From Gnetum montanum (lineage: Eukaryota; Streptophyta; Gnetopsida; Gnetales; Gnetaceae): 64,000 nt of DNA. Location: assembly GCA_015680685.1 (NCBI GenBank), contig MNCI01004706.1, forward strand, positions 201,825-265,824, read 5' to 3'. This document shows, piece after piece, positions 1 to 11,387 of this stretch. Each line of letters starts with the position of its first letter. Position 1 is the stretch's first letter. The notes beneath the pieces were generated by a model, which saw nothing but the letters and a program-made list of their open reading frames with translations, had not been told where the DNA came from and did not search any database. The position numbers and the translations under genes were made by a program.

Positions 1-430
1 GAAGTAAGGTATTAACTACATTGAAATTCATCTACCCTTGCTAATGTAAGATTACATTGTGTGTGCAGATGGAAATCATGCAACAATGGACTAGATTTGG
101 AAGGAACACATGGAATGGAGCAGCGCTGGAATCAGCTATGCAAGGAGCACGATCAATGATGCACTTACGGATGGACAATAGAAGGCACAATCTTGGCGTT
201 GGTAGTAGCAACACTTCTTTCTCTCTCTCTTTCTCAGCTGCCAACTAAGGTATGATGTCATTGTAATAAGGTGTTCACCATTGTTTTCATGAACACCAGT
301 TTTGTCAAGTCTTGTAATGATGATCCATTCACATGTCATCCCATTAGTTTCATTCCCCTCAATAATCCCATACCTTGCCGATATTATTGTAAGGAACTCG
401 AGGATGAGTTTTCATTCAGTCATGAGGGTA
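1..430 (+). mobile_element. Element G: 3' end of internal region, Athila/Tat-like gypsy
   Basis: This stretch precedes a plus-strand LTR and ends in a polypurine tract, so it is the last part of the internal region of an LTR retrotransposon transcribed left to right. The end, with the motif GAGTTTTCATTCAGTCATG, has reverse-complement counterparts beside the 3' LTRs of elements A, B and D. No open frame longer than about 67 codons exists and none resembles a known protein, so I call no gene. The rest of the element lies left of the window. Confidence 0.6.
403..430 (+). other. Polypurine tract region of element G
   Basis: The sequence ending CATGAGGGTA sits directly against the LTR start. Minus-strand copies at 12275, 27245 and 41573 have the same layout (CATGGGGGTA or close). 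It is the expected primer site for plus-strand DNA synthesis. Confidence 0.6.
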
Positions 431-1408
431 TGATGGGACACGATATCACATGGGCCACGATATCGTGTACATGATATCAAGTCCGACGCGATATCGCATC
501 CCCCACGATATCACATACATGATATCACGTCTTCCCCTGCAATATCGCGTACGTGATATCGCGGTCCACTGCCATATCTATAAATAAGAGGTGGCTCTCC
601 CTTGTTTCATAATCTTGGCTAGAAATAGATCACTCCAGAGATAGAATATTTTTCCATGTGCCCGCAATAGGAGTCCCATAGTGAACGAATCTTTATTCGA
701 GCAACATTGTACCTAAACACAAGTTGTGTATGGCAATAAAGACGAGCTTTCTAGATAAACCTTGCAGTGCATGGAATAGGATTTTATTTAATGTTATTTA
801 TTGCTTTCCTAGTAACGCGATATGAGTACAACTTGATTACGAGCATCTAGTGTGACTACTTGGTAACCCAGTGGCGTATCCAGGATCTGTGCTTGGTAAT
901 CCCAGTGGTAGTCATGCACCAAGATGTGTACGGTTAGTCAAGGAATTGGCTGCTCATCGCACTTAGGCTAGATTAGCTTCCTCCACCCTTTCCTCCTAGT
1001 TAAGTGCCTCAGTACGACCTCCTCGAGCACATGCGTTACGTGTGGTAATCCCAGTAATGATTAGCGTTTGGTAGCCATGGTTGCATTGGTTCAGGGTGTG
1101 TACGGTAAGTGGGAATAGATGCTGACGCTAGGTTAATTTAGACTTAGTCATTAGTTAGAGTTAGTTAGTTTCTCAACCCTTCACCTCGATAGCATAGGAG
1201 AAAAACATAAAAGACTATAAAAATCATATACCTCAGACTTACTTAACCATACACCATGACAACTACAAGTAAGTATGGAAAGACAATGAATAATTAACCC
1301 CAAGTGTTCCATGGGGCGTGTAGGCATTTAGTCTATGGAGTTCGACCAGATCACACATGCTACGCTCGTTTCGTATGGTTGAGTGTAGGGGTTTCTCGCC
1401 ACTCATCA
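431..1408 (+). repeat. 3' LTR of element G (978 bp)
   Basis: It starts TGATGGGACACG and ends CGCCACTCATCA, matching the TGATGAGT...ACTCATCA termini of the other LTRs in the window. A TATA box (CTATAAATAAG, 579-589) and an AATAAA signal at 735-740 read on the plus strand, which fixes the orientation. A conserved pair of direct repeats (GGTAACCCAGTGG and GGTAATCCCAGTGG, about 861-909) lies in the R/U5 part, as in every LTR of the family. The base after the LTR belongs to element F, so G inserted into F or was joined to it; the left target site copy is outside the window. Confidence 0.85.
441..589 (+). promoter_or_regulatory. U3 GATATC palindrome array and TATA box, LTR G
   Basis: Seven exact GATATC sites and one AATATC variant fall within about 120 bp. 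Several extend into longer palindromes such as CACGATATCGTG. The last ends about 20 bp before the TATA box at 579-589. The position is that of an LTR enhancer; which factor binds is unknown. Reduced versions occur in the LTRs of B, D and the solo LTR. Confidence 0.65.
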
Positions 1409-1439
1409 TCCTCTTTACATCCATTGCATGTTGTGATAG

Positions 1440-2010
1440 CATTATCTTTTATAGCCTAAATTTTTTGTAAATGATTGCACCCATTATCACTGTATGTGAT
1501 ACATGGAACTCTCAACTTTAAATGATTCCAGCTTCATCTTCCTTGGATATTTCTAAGGAAAAGTCTTTGATTCGAAGCTTAGCATCCACATGGATGACTA
1601 AGAAGTTAGTAGGATAAGACTAGCTATTGATGGTAGTAATAACATCTTTCTCTTATCCAAGTGGAACAATAATGGATTTGTCTGCAAGCTCTAATTAGAT
1701 GTCGCTCTTCTTAAGTGAGGGTAGTTTCCAAGCCTTGTACATATATTATGAAATTAGATTTACTCTTGACCTAGAATCTAAGAGAGCTTTTCATGGTTTA
1801 TGTCCTATTATTTGAAGATAAACTAAGGGACTCCCAGGATCTATTCTCTTCTTAAGAAGTGCTTTTGGTTTAATCTAATGTGTAATTATTTGTGTGAGCA
1901 TGACAATAGTGACTTTCTAATTAGTAGGTATTAGAAGCATAGTGTTCTTTGGAGAAGTGTATAGGGATGGGGTAGAGTTAGGTGAAGTCCTCATCCTTTG
2001 AATCTTTTCT
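1440..2010 (-). pseudogene. Retropepsin (protease) remnant, element F
   Basis: Reading the minus strand, the stretch corresponds line by line to the protease of element A at 21408-21890 and of C at 47861-48400. Shared landmarks are the sequence around 1480-1560 (C-terminal end of the domain, with the SLEIS-like region) and the binding-site part around 1640-1800. Many stops interrupt it and no ORF above about 60 codons survives. The function would have been cleavage of the Gag-Pol polyprotein in the virus-like particle. Confidence 0.5.
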
Positions 2011-4452
2011 AGACTTTTCTTGGAAAATGAACATTTCTTGGCTTTTGGCTCAGTTATGACTACATCCTCTTGTGTAGTTACTACCTTGGTGGTGCTCTTT
2101 TGTTGTGGTTGTGTTGTAGCTCTCCTTGCCTGACTAGTGGCAATACTAGTGGTAAGGAGTTAGGAGTTTGAAGTGAGGAACTTGCTACTAGTTGAGGTAC
2201 ATAAGAATTTGGATCCATTCGTGAAGTAGTGGGTCAATGATATTTTTTTGGATAGTAGTGAGAGGAAGCATGGACCGAAGTACTCCCTAGGAAGATTGGA
2301 TGTTGAACATAATATCCATAGGAATCAAGTTGCCTATATGGATATTAGTGCCTTGGCAGTGTCATTCCCCATGCTTTTGGTTATTGCCACTGCTACTGGT
2401 ATTTTTCCTACAATTGAGGATATGCTCTACCTAGATAGTATGTTTATTGATAGGGCTATCTGAAGTTACCTTGTGGATAAAGTCATCTTCTAGACATCTA
2501 TTTCTTGATGAATTTCAGGCTAAGTACATACACCCTAGACTCTAGTAAGTGGGCCATAATAGGCCAACATCCCTTAGGATATTCATATTGGCATACTTTA
2601 CATCCTTTATCATCTTTTAAAAGAGTTATTACTTTATCTACTATAGTAACCTTTCCTTTATTTTTGTATTATTCTCACCCATTGTTTCTTCTTTTCTTCT
2701 TGTCTTTGCTTCGGTGTAGGGCTTGTTTAATCTTCTCCTCAATTATCTTAATTATTGTGGAAAATTTCTCATCTATGGAATTCCACATTTTCTATACCTT
2801 GGCTGCCATATCATTAACTGATTTCTAAATAGATAGAGTCTTTCGTTGGATAATATCCTCTAAAGTTTCATCCTCTTGCAATTCACATATTCTGACATCC
2901 CTTTTTCTAATGGCAAGATCTCTATTTTATTCTTCGATTGATTCTCTTTTTCTTAACTCTCCTTCTTCTTTCACCACTTGATCAATAAGTCTCTAAATAT
3001 GATGAGATATCATCTTTGATAACCTATCTTGGGCATATACCCGAAGGATTTCTCTTATCTTGTTTTGTAGCCTATCGACAATGTGCCATAGTTTCTCCCT
3101 TTGAGAAAATCTATGGCCAAGGCACTTATGTAACAAGGAATAGTATCTACCCATTGTCACATCAAGGGATTCATGTGTCCCTTGCTTCCATCCCTAAATT
3201 TATTTTCTTATAGTGGACACTTTGGAATAAGTTTGATTTTTATCATTGAAGAAGTCTAACATGATAATCCATATTTGAGTAGATTCTTATTCTAAGGATT
3301 TGTACTAGCTCTCTACTTCCTTTATGTGTTCTACAAAAAAACTTTAGTTTCTACCAATTGTTTTCAATGTTTTAGAGATCATAGGCATTGTGGAAGTCTT
3401 AAAGATGGTGCTATGAATTTGCATTATATCTACCTTCAAATTTGGAAATATTATTCATGTCTAGTTGTTTGATGCAACTATCCCTTATATGCATGGTAGG
3501 AATATACACTACTTCTCTGATGTTAATCATGTTGTGAGTGGCTAGTAGGGGTTCTTCATTATCTTTGAGTTTATAAACTTTATTGTAATAGTGATCCCTT
3601 TGATGCCCATAATACTATCTCTCTTCATATCTAATTCTTTATCTTCTTTGTTCATAATCATATTCTTCTTTATCTGGATGTATTCTGTGATGTTCATATC
3701 TCTTAGGATCCCTTTGTCTTTCCCTATCATGATCCCTCATTCTTCTTCCTCTCTTGTCATACTCTCTGGAGGAGTGTGAAGATGAGGAGAAAAAAGTTGA
3801 AGAATTGTGCCAGCTACTTCTCCTTCTATGACTCCTTGACTCATTCCTTTTTGATCCATTGAAGGTTCTAGGCCTTGAGTTCCTCCTAAATGTGGAGTCT
3901 TCCTTGTCTCCTTTAGGTGTTTTTGGAAGAGCTGAATGAAATTGTATTTTGATAGGATCTTCAGTACGGATGACTAGTGTTTGGTATTGAGATCCATGTG
4001 TTTGATAGAATTTTTTTGTATGGAACATAGTATCACCTCTTTCCTCTAGGAAAACCATTTTTGGTGCTTCCCTTTCTTTGTCAAGCTCATGATTTATCTC
4101 CATAGTAGCATTCCTTCTTACCTAAGCTTTTATTGATTGATGTGGCCTAGTCATATACCTTGTGATGTGGTATCCTTCTTGTACGTGGCCAAGGTTTAAC
4201 CTTATGAGGATTGCTTGTAGCATAGATGGTGTAGAATATTCTTGTCAAGACAATGTTGTCTTGTAAATCTCTCCACCTTAGTTGTTCATCCTGGTGAAAG
4301 AAAAATGTGAAATTAGGATAATATGGATCAATGTGAGCATAGGGAATCCTAGTTTGCATGAGCACACTCCAATCTTCTTCATCATATCCCTTGTCATGAC
4401 TCTTATGAATTTCACTAGCAAGTGGTGATTTCTCTTTATTTTTGGAAGCCAT
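2010..4452 (-). pseudogene. Gag remnant, element F
   Basis: The best preserved pieces are the N-terminal part at 4147-4452 (starts MASKNKEKSP, 101 aa; the segment FTFFFHQDEQL has a counterpart FTFILHQDEQL in element C near 50750) and a Ser/Arg/Asp-rich piece at 3639-4103 (SRSHRRRSS, then repeated RD and RE pairs). The capsid-like part follows at about 2900-3560 with stops, then a low-complexity Pro/Tyr-type tail to about 2010. The basic SR-rich stretch may bind RNA, which is inference. It would form the particle shell if intact. Confidence 0.55.
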
Positions 4453-4574
4453 ATTAGATGTTTAATACCTTAAGTTTGTACTTTGGAAAAATTGGTTTAA
4501 GTATGAAGGATTTTCTTGATGACTTTTAACATAACAAAATTTATAAAATCAACTACTTAGCAAATATTAACACA

Positions 4575-4592
4575 TCTCTGGCAATAGCGCCA
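4575..4592 (-). other. Primer binding site, element F
   Basis: On the minus strand this reads TGGCGCTATTGCCAGAGA, one base inside the LTR. It matches the complement of the tRNA-Asp 3' end (TGGCGCCGTTGCCGGGGA) at 14 of 18 positions. Athila-type elements commonly use this primer. Confidence 0.7.
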
Positions 4593-4593
4593 A

Positions 4594-5500
4594 TGATGAG
4601 TATTTGGTTATTCCAACACTCCACCATACAGGTCATGGGTGTACAAGTGCAATATGATCATAATTTGTTGATGACCAATGTAGGTTCACTAGTAGTTTAA
4701 GTTCAGTTTGTGATCGCTACCTTTTTACTTTAAGTTAGTGAAGTGCAAGTTGTATGGCTTAACTCTCAATGAGGCATATGCTAGATTGATGTTGTTGGCT
4801 CAAATTAAAACTAAGTGTAAACATGAGGAAAATAGGGTAATAGAATCTAAGTATAAGTGTAATGCAAGTAAAAAAAAAAACTATTCTAGCCTATAGGCAT
4901 TAAGTATCTATTCTTGGTTTACCATTCATGCCTTGGACTTATGCAACTATCACTTAAATTACCAAGTGTTATGCTACTTGATGAACCAAACAATAACACT
5001 ACTAGGATTATTAAATAGTTACACTTATATGTTCGAATCTAGTCATACTTATACTACTATACTCATGAACAATGAAAAAGTAAAGTACTTAGAAATAGTA
5101 AATGACTTAATCAAAGTAAACATATTAAAAGTTAACAATTAAACTAAGTAAGAAACATGAACTAAGTAAAAGTAAAGCAAACGAAGTAGAATGCTGCAAT
5201 GGTGGAAAACAACCTCAATCTTTATTTTCAACCATGAACTATGCCCAATAACAATTCACTTGAACAAAGATTATGTACAATTTCTTAACACCACACTATG
5301 GGCATTCACTATCTTGCTAAGTGTAAAATCAAGAAAATAAACTACAAGAATTTGCCTAAGTGTTGAACCAAAGTTGTTTGTTTGGCACAAGAGTTGGTAT
5401 TTATAGTGAAGACCAAGACCCACTACATTGTATCTACGATGACATAAGTAGAGCTACAATATCATAGATATGATATAGTATCTTTGACTTTATACAATTT
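4594..5500 (-). repeat. 5' LTR of element F
   Basis: It begins, in plus coordinates, TGATGAGTATTTGG right next to the primer binding site. The internal order matches the other LTRs: paired ACCAAG repeats (about 4960-5015), a TTTATT signal near 5220, and a minus-strand TATA box (ACTATAAATACC) near 5398-5408. The far end is degenerate and I cannot see a clean CATCA terminus; I place it at about 5500 from the TATA-to-end distance in other copies. A weak GATATC-like array sits at 5455-5485. Confidence 0.65.
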
Positions 5501-6116
5501 TATCAATTACTTTCCATTCAGTTTGTAGGTATTCCACATGCTTCACTTTTGCATTCCATTCAATTTTTGGAACTATGATCGTAGCCTCCATTGGAGTATG
5601 CTTTTATTTGTGTCCCCAAACAAAAAGCTCACCTTTGATGTCCTCTTAAATAACAATCTTGTTCTTACCCTTCTTTTGCATGAATGCGAATCTTTGAAAT
5701 TACTTCCAATAAACATCTTTATCAAAACAAAAATCAATTCAGTATAAAAATATCTCAACATTGCAATGATAATTTGGAGGGTTATTAGTGGCAGTTATTT
5801 TATGCAACAAGTCTTGTATCAATAATATAGATAGTAATTTGTTTTTTCTATAACGAACTACTTTTAGTGTTTATTTGTTAATGAATTAAACTTTATGTTG
5901 AGATGAAAAGTTGTATTCAATATATTTCTTAAGTATATTCAGCGGTTGTAATTAGGTGGTACATCTTAGCATATCCACTAGCTTTGCACTCTAATCCATT
6001 GTTGCATTTAACCACTTTTGTTGGCCATGTGTTTTTTTATGTTTTATTTTCTGAAATGTTTAACTACATGTTATTTAATACAAGGATCATTATTTGGAGT
6101 AATAGTGTTCATCTCG
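5501..6116. other. AT-rich spacer without a recognised gene
   Basis: Only short overlapping frames occur (69 codons at most) and none resembles a known protein. I looked on the minus strand for the rest of the NB-ARC domain of the neighbouring resistance gene and did not find it. Confidence 0.6.
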
Positions 6117-6833
6117 CTAAGTAGGTCTCAAGAGGGCTGGTGGATGAGTGAAAACCCAATTTCTTTGACTGCTTGTGCCTAAGCTTGAACCAATGCCGCC
6201 CATTCCCACCACGGCCACTACTCTATGCTGATCAATTAAAGACAAAATTTTATTCTTCTTGGGCTCAATATCTACAGAAGTACTTTCATCATCTAAAAAC
6301 TTCGCCTCCAACCGCAACTCTGCAACCTCATCATCAGCCGATGAAGCATTTATAACATACTCATTTTGCTGAATACCATTCTCATTTGCTTGGTTTGTTA
6401 AATGATTCAATCTATTATTGACCTCCGTGATCTGTTTTCCTAGCTTACGATGGAATACTAACTGCCTGACAATTTTCCTTAACCATGAAAAAGGAACACA
6501 CAAGATACAAGAAAGACCTTTTCCCTGATTCTCATGGCCGTCAAGGTCATCATTTTCCAACGGCAGTGAACAGATTTCGACAAAATCCTCCACATCCATT
6601 ACTGCATTGCGAAGGTCCGTTATCCATCTTTGAAAAAGCTTCGACTTAGGTGCATGAAGGATCTTGTCAGATGCATCTTCAAGGTACAACTGCAGGTACT
6701 CGAGCCTCTGATTCAGATCACCAAAATCCGCAGAAAAATTAAATATAAGAGATGCTTCATCACCGATCTTCTCCCCGATTTTGTTAAGGATGCCTTTTAT
6801 GGAACTTTTGATTCCAGCCACGGCAACTTCCAT
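6117..6833 (-). pseudogene. CC-NBS-LRR (CNL) resistance gene fragment, broken in the P-loop
   Basis: The 238-residue frame starts MEVAVAGIKSSI. Residues 1 to about 95 look like an Rx-type N-terminal coiled-coil domain, with WITDLRNAVMDVEDFVE as the counterpart of the EDVID region. A linker follows, then at about residues 200-215 the NB-ARC start VVAVVGMGGIG. The P-loop should continue with GKTT, but the reading turns into SSLGTSSQ and stops 23 residues later. RNBS, GLPL, MHD and LRR parts are missing. CNL proteins are cytoplasmic immune receptors that bind ATP through this loop. The break is either truncation or an intron just after GGIG (GT at the break, poor donor context); the first is likelier. 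Composition is less AT-rich than the surroundings, as expected for a host gene. Confidence 0.8.
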
Positions 6834-7559
6834 ATTTTTGGAAAAGGCAAACCTTGCGGACTAGCAACCTAAGCACCAATAATCACTACAACCACAGAAC
6901 ACAGAGCCTCCTGGAGCATCAGATAAGCACACAACAATGGAGGCAGGCATAAAATTTGCAGGGTGCGCCTTTCTATAATTAAAAAGGGTATGTTGAAAAG
7001 TACCTTTAACAGGAATGGTTCAACTCAAAAATTACCCTTCACCCCTCGGGTTAGAAGGGCAAAACCGACAAGACGCTAATAATTAAAATATATTTAAATT
7101 ATTAAAATTAATGCTTTATCTTGTTTAAGTCATATATTGTAGTAGTGTAAAGGAGTAGAGACCACGTAGAAATGGGCCACTAAGATTTAGTTTATATTAA
7201 TGCTAAATTATGTATTCATTAAAATAAACACTTGCAAGGACCAAAAACATATGCAACCAATCACCTTTCAGATGAAAAATAATGTAACCTTCTTTTTGGT
7301 TTCTAGATCTATCTCAAGGTCAAGTGTCGGTGAAGTATTGACAAGGAAGGACTTGTCACATGCTATAGTCTTTGGTTGGTATGGCTTTTTGACTTGTCAA
7401 GCCATACACCTACCACACAATTTATTATTATCTCATTTATAAAACCATGGTTTGGTTTTTGATAATTAACTTGAGGGCTATTTAAAATTAAATGCCAAAA
7501 AAAGATACAAATAAGTCATGGCCAATTGATTATAATAAATATTAGTCATATCAGGATCC
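6834..7559. other. Upstream region of the CNL fragment
   Basis: It would hold the minus-strand leader and promoter of the CNL fragment. A weak TATA-like TAATTATAGA (minus strand, about 6972-6981) lies roughly 140 bp before the ATG. The remainder is AT-rich, and I see no other gene. Confidence 0.35.
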
Positions 7560-8964
7560 AATGACCTTAACATGCAACTTGGCCGTGAAATTTGAAAATG
7601 CACCAGGGTCCCGTTAATCACGTCATTGAGAGTCAAATTTGAAAAAGCACCAGTGGTCCCATTAATCACGGCCTTGAGTTGTAATGCAATGCAGGAAAAG
7701 TGGAATGCGTTTTCACTAAATTTTCTGGACACCAAAGCCCTGTATGAGTTGTTGCCAACCCGTAGCGGTGGTTACTTTTATTATCAATCAGGGCATCTTC
7801 TTAACTCAAGTTTTAGGTCTAAAAAATATGGCTATGTTCACACATCGACGTAAGAATCTTGAAAACTTTGACGTAAGAATCTTGAAAACTTTGTGTAAAA
7901 AACCTGATTGTGGGGTTTATGATTGTGCAATGACATAAATTATTTAGTTGTTGACTACGCTTCCCACCGGGGGTGCTGTATAAATAATGGCCATGTTGTT
8001 AGCCAATCAACATCATGCATAGGGGATTATGTCCATCATTAACTATTAAAAACTTTGAGTAATTAGAAATGCAAAGGACCGCAAGAGAATTCAAACAAAA
8101 TAATGTAGTTTTCTTGGTCTTTATCTAGGTCCATTAACCATGTTACATGAGTAGAAGCAATACAAAAAAAGACAAACCTGTAAAAAATGTAGCATGTAGC
8201 CTTTATAGAAGGTTACTTAGGGCATCTATTTATTCTAGGGTATGTGGGTATAGATAATGCTTATGTTGATGAACTAGAGAATCTTGGAAATTTTGTGAAA
8301 AGTAATATTAGAGAACTTCATAATGAAGATATAGGGTATCTTGAATGTGGATTTTGAAAGACCATTTGAAAATTTGGCTATTTTGATTAGCAGTTTTCAT
8401 CATCAACAATAACTTTAATATCTTTTTGTAAACATCAATAGGTCAATAGTAGATAAGGTGAAAGTGTTATATAATAGATCAATAGTACATAAAGTGAAGA
8501 TATTATATAATATATCTTTAATAAATTTGACCTTTTTAGTATTGGTGAGACATGGGAAACTAAAAATTTCACAAATTTTTTATTTTAAATTTTTATGTTT
8601 ATCTTTTCCTTATAAAAGAAATACACATTTTTGAAGACCATTTGGAGGTTTGATCATTTTGATTAAAAACTCTCTTTCATAAGAAATTTTAAATAAAAAT
8701 GATAGATCAATATAGTCAATATATTTGGCTAAAAATATTACCAAAAAATTATTTTTATTCTTAACTTATTGCCACTTTGCACATAGAGAAGCTACTCTCT
8801 ATGAACAACAAGGTTTATGACAACATTTTCCCTCCTAGTCCATTAATGTAGATACTACTAGTTTTACTTTTGGATAAAAAAATTTTCTTTCAGGTGAATT
8901 TAATACTAGAATTAGTTTTGACCATATCCTTGATAGCTATTAGAATCGTCCAGGCTTTTAGAAT
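7560..8964 (+). repeat. Tandem unit 1 (about 1.4 kb) ending in a LINE-type endonuclease motif
   Basis: This unit is repeated next door at 8965-10205. Landmarks shared by both are TGCAATGCAGGAAAAGTGGA (7685 and 9032), a TATA-like GTATAAATAATG (7979 and 9167), GTAGCATGTAGCC, and near the end a codon run reading GEFNTRISFDHIL (8893 and 10136). The last matches the GDFN[AT]R catalytic-region motif of LINE APE endonucleases, with D replaced by E. The first part may be a 5' untranslated or promoter region; its origin is not clear to me. No frame is open over the whole unit. Confidence 0.6.
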
Positions 8965-10205
8965 ATTTGAAAAAGCACGTCATTAAGGTGGCATATTTGC
9001 AAAAGCAGCAGCGGTCACGTCAATGAGTTGTAATGCAATGCAGGAAAAGTGGAATGCGTCTTTTCGCTAAATTGTCTGGACAGCAAAGCCGTATATGAGT
9101 TGTTGCCGCACCGTAGCCGTCGTTACTCTTATTATCAATCTAAGGCATCATCCGAGCCGCGTGCTGTATAAATAATGCAGGAATATAGGCGATTTTGTTG
9201 TTTATTAACTATTGAAAACTTTTAGTAATTAGAAAAGCAAGCGTGGCAATAGAATACAAACAAAATTATGTAGTTTTTTTTTTTTTGGTCGTTATCTAGG
9301 TTCATGAATCATGTTACATGAGTAGAAGCTATACGTAGAAAGAGGAACTTGTTAAAAATGTAGCATGTAGCCTTTATAAAAGGTTACTTGGGGCATCTTT
9401 TTGTTCTAGGTACATGGGGTATAGAAAGAGGAACTTGTTAAAAATGTAGCATGTAGCCTTTATAAAAGGTTACTTGGGGCATCTTTTTGTTCTAGGTACA
9501 TGGGGTATAGATAATGCTTATGTTGATGAACTATGGAATCTTGGAAATTTTGTAAAAAGTAGAATTAGAGAACTTCATAAGAAAGATATAGGGTATCTTG
9601 AATGTAAATTTTGAAAGACCATTTGAAAATTTGGCTATTTTGATTAGGAGTTTTCATCATCAACAATAACTTTAATATCTTTTTGTAAACATTAATAGGT
9701 CAATAGTAGATAAAGTGAAAGTGTTATATAATATATCTGTAATAACAGATCAATAGTACATAAAGCGAAGATATTATATAATATATCTTTAATAAATTTG
9801 ACCTTTTTAGTATTACTGAGACATGGGAAACTAAAAACTTTACAAAATTTTTTTGTTTATCTTTTCCTTATAAAAGAAATACACATTTTTGGACACCATT
9901 TGGAGGTTTGATCATTTTGATTCACAACTCTCTTCATAAGAAAGTTCAAATAAAAATGATAGTATATTTGGCTAAAAAGATTAGAAAAAAATTATTTTTA
10001 TTCTTAGCTTGTTGCCACTTTGTACATAGAGAAGCTACCCTCTATGAATAAGAAGGTTTATGACAGCATTTTTCCTCCTAGTCCATTAATGTAGATATTG
10101 CTAGTTTTACTTCTAGATAAAAAAATTTTATTTGGGGTGAATTTAATACTAGAATTAGTTTTGATCATATCCTTAATAGCTATTAGAATCCTCAAAGGCT
10201 TTTAG
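8965..10205 (+). repeat. Tandem unit 2 (about 1.24 kb), copy of unit 1
   Basis: It is collinear with unit 1 from TGCAATGCAGG (9032) to CTTTTAGAATAT (about 10200), where unit 2 runs on into further LINE-like sequence while unit 1 runs into unit 2. It has many substitutions and small indels relative to unit 1, so the duplication is not recent. It includes an extra exact 86-bp duplication. Confidence 0.65.
9338..9509. repeat. Exact 86-bp tandem duplication
   Basis: Two adjacent copies (9338-9423 and 9424-9509) begin GAAAGAGGAACTTGTTAAAA and show no difference by eye. Unit 1 has only one copy of this segment (about 8170-8250). The identity inside an otherwise diverged unit points to a very recent event or an assembly error. 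Confidence 0.85.
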
Positions 10206-11387
10206 AATATGAGAAAAGTGCAAAATGAAATTGATGCTTTAAAGATAAGCAAGGCAATCACATGAGAAATCATTTATTAGATTGTAGACAAGGACCAGAT
10301 CTATTAGTTTTAAATAACATCAATAATTATCCAACATTAACTTGCTTCACTTTTGTAGGATTGTAATATAGCTCAATTGTTGATTTTTTTTTCTTTCTAG
10401 CCTAGAGAATGTTAGTAGCATCAAATGTTTGAAGTAGGTGAAGAAATAATTGAATCTTATTATTGCTCTTTAAGGTAATATTACTTTAGAATAATTGCTA
10501 AAAAGAATGAGGATGTTCAAAATAAAATTCAAAAGATTTGGAATCCAAATATGAGTCTTACAAAACTTCTAAAATTGTCCTTAATATTTTCAAAATTTAG
10601 AATGCAACTAATCAATAATGGTTTGATGAAAAATGAAGAATAGCTAAAAGTTTATTGAAGACTTAAAAATCACCATAGACTCTCAAGTCATAAAAATTGG
10701 ATTCAAACTAATAAGAGAGAGTTTTTCCAATAAAGACAGAGTGTGTCAAACCATAAAAATAATATTGATAATAAGTAAAAAATATCCAAAGTACATCATA
10801 GGCTTAACACTAACTAGACAACAACAAAAAATAAGAAAAAAAATCTTTTTAATCATAGTATTGTTTCCCCAAGTATACAATATAATAATTAATATTTTTG
10901 ATAAATTAAAAAGAGAAAATTTATTTGTTGGTTGGGAGGATAACCCCTATCGTAACAACATTTTAGTCACTATTAACATATACGCTTTAAATTAAAATAG
11001 CAAATAGATTTGAAAATAGAAAGTTATGGTGANGTCTGATATTTCATTAGTTAACCTAGTGAGACTTCTTGATCTTAAGGCCAGATGAGGAACCTAGGGT
11101 TCTAGCAAATTTTAGGTTTACTTGTTGAGGCAACACTTCCATGAAGCATACACTCTTTAAGATGAGGTCTTACAAGTTCATTGCTAGGGCCAAAAATAAA
11201 TCTTGGTGAGTCTTCAAATTAAATATATATATATATATATAAAGAACATCTCATTGATAAGTGTCAAGTAGTCATTTGGAAGATCTTGGTTGGACTTGTA
11301 ATAGAGGAGCACATTCTCTTGCATAGGTATGAGACTATATAGGAGGACTAGTCTCTTAGACCTAATAAGGAATGAATCTAAGAGATG
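10100..11387 (+). mobile_element. LINE-like non-LTR retrotransposon fragment, copy 1
   Basis: On the plus strand, with stops and shifts, one reads GEFNTRIS (10136), then at about 10270-10390 LLDCRQGPDLLVLNNIN followed by TLTCFTFVG and, after a stop, SIVDF. This is the order seen at the C-terminal end of LINE APE endonucleases (GDFN, LL..C....L..LN, T......S.VD). A WFDEK segment near 10622 fits the region after the endonuclease. No reverse transcriptase is recognisable. An N at 11033 marks a join where about 1.1 kb present in copy 2 is missing. Element A inserted at 11387/11388. Confidence 0.45.

Larger units (their letters stand above)
1409..5500 (-). mobile_element. Element F: 5' half of an Athila/Tat-like gypsy remnant
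   Basis: In minus-strand order this holds a 5' LTR (about 5500-4594), a tRNA-Asp type primer binding site, gag, then protease sequence, and stops at 1409 where the LTR of element G begins. RT, integrase and the 3' LTR are absent. Gag and protease align with those of element C (47861-50871) and the protease with that of A (21408-21890). All frames are broken by stops and shifts, so it is an old dead copy. Confidence 0.75.

Noticed and set aside
431-590. GATATC arrays as CRISPR-like or satellite DNA
   Set aside because: Spacing is irregular, units are short palindromes with no spacers, and they always occupy the U3 or internal-promoter position of plant retroelements.
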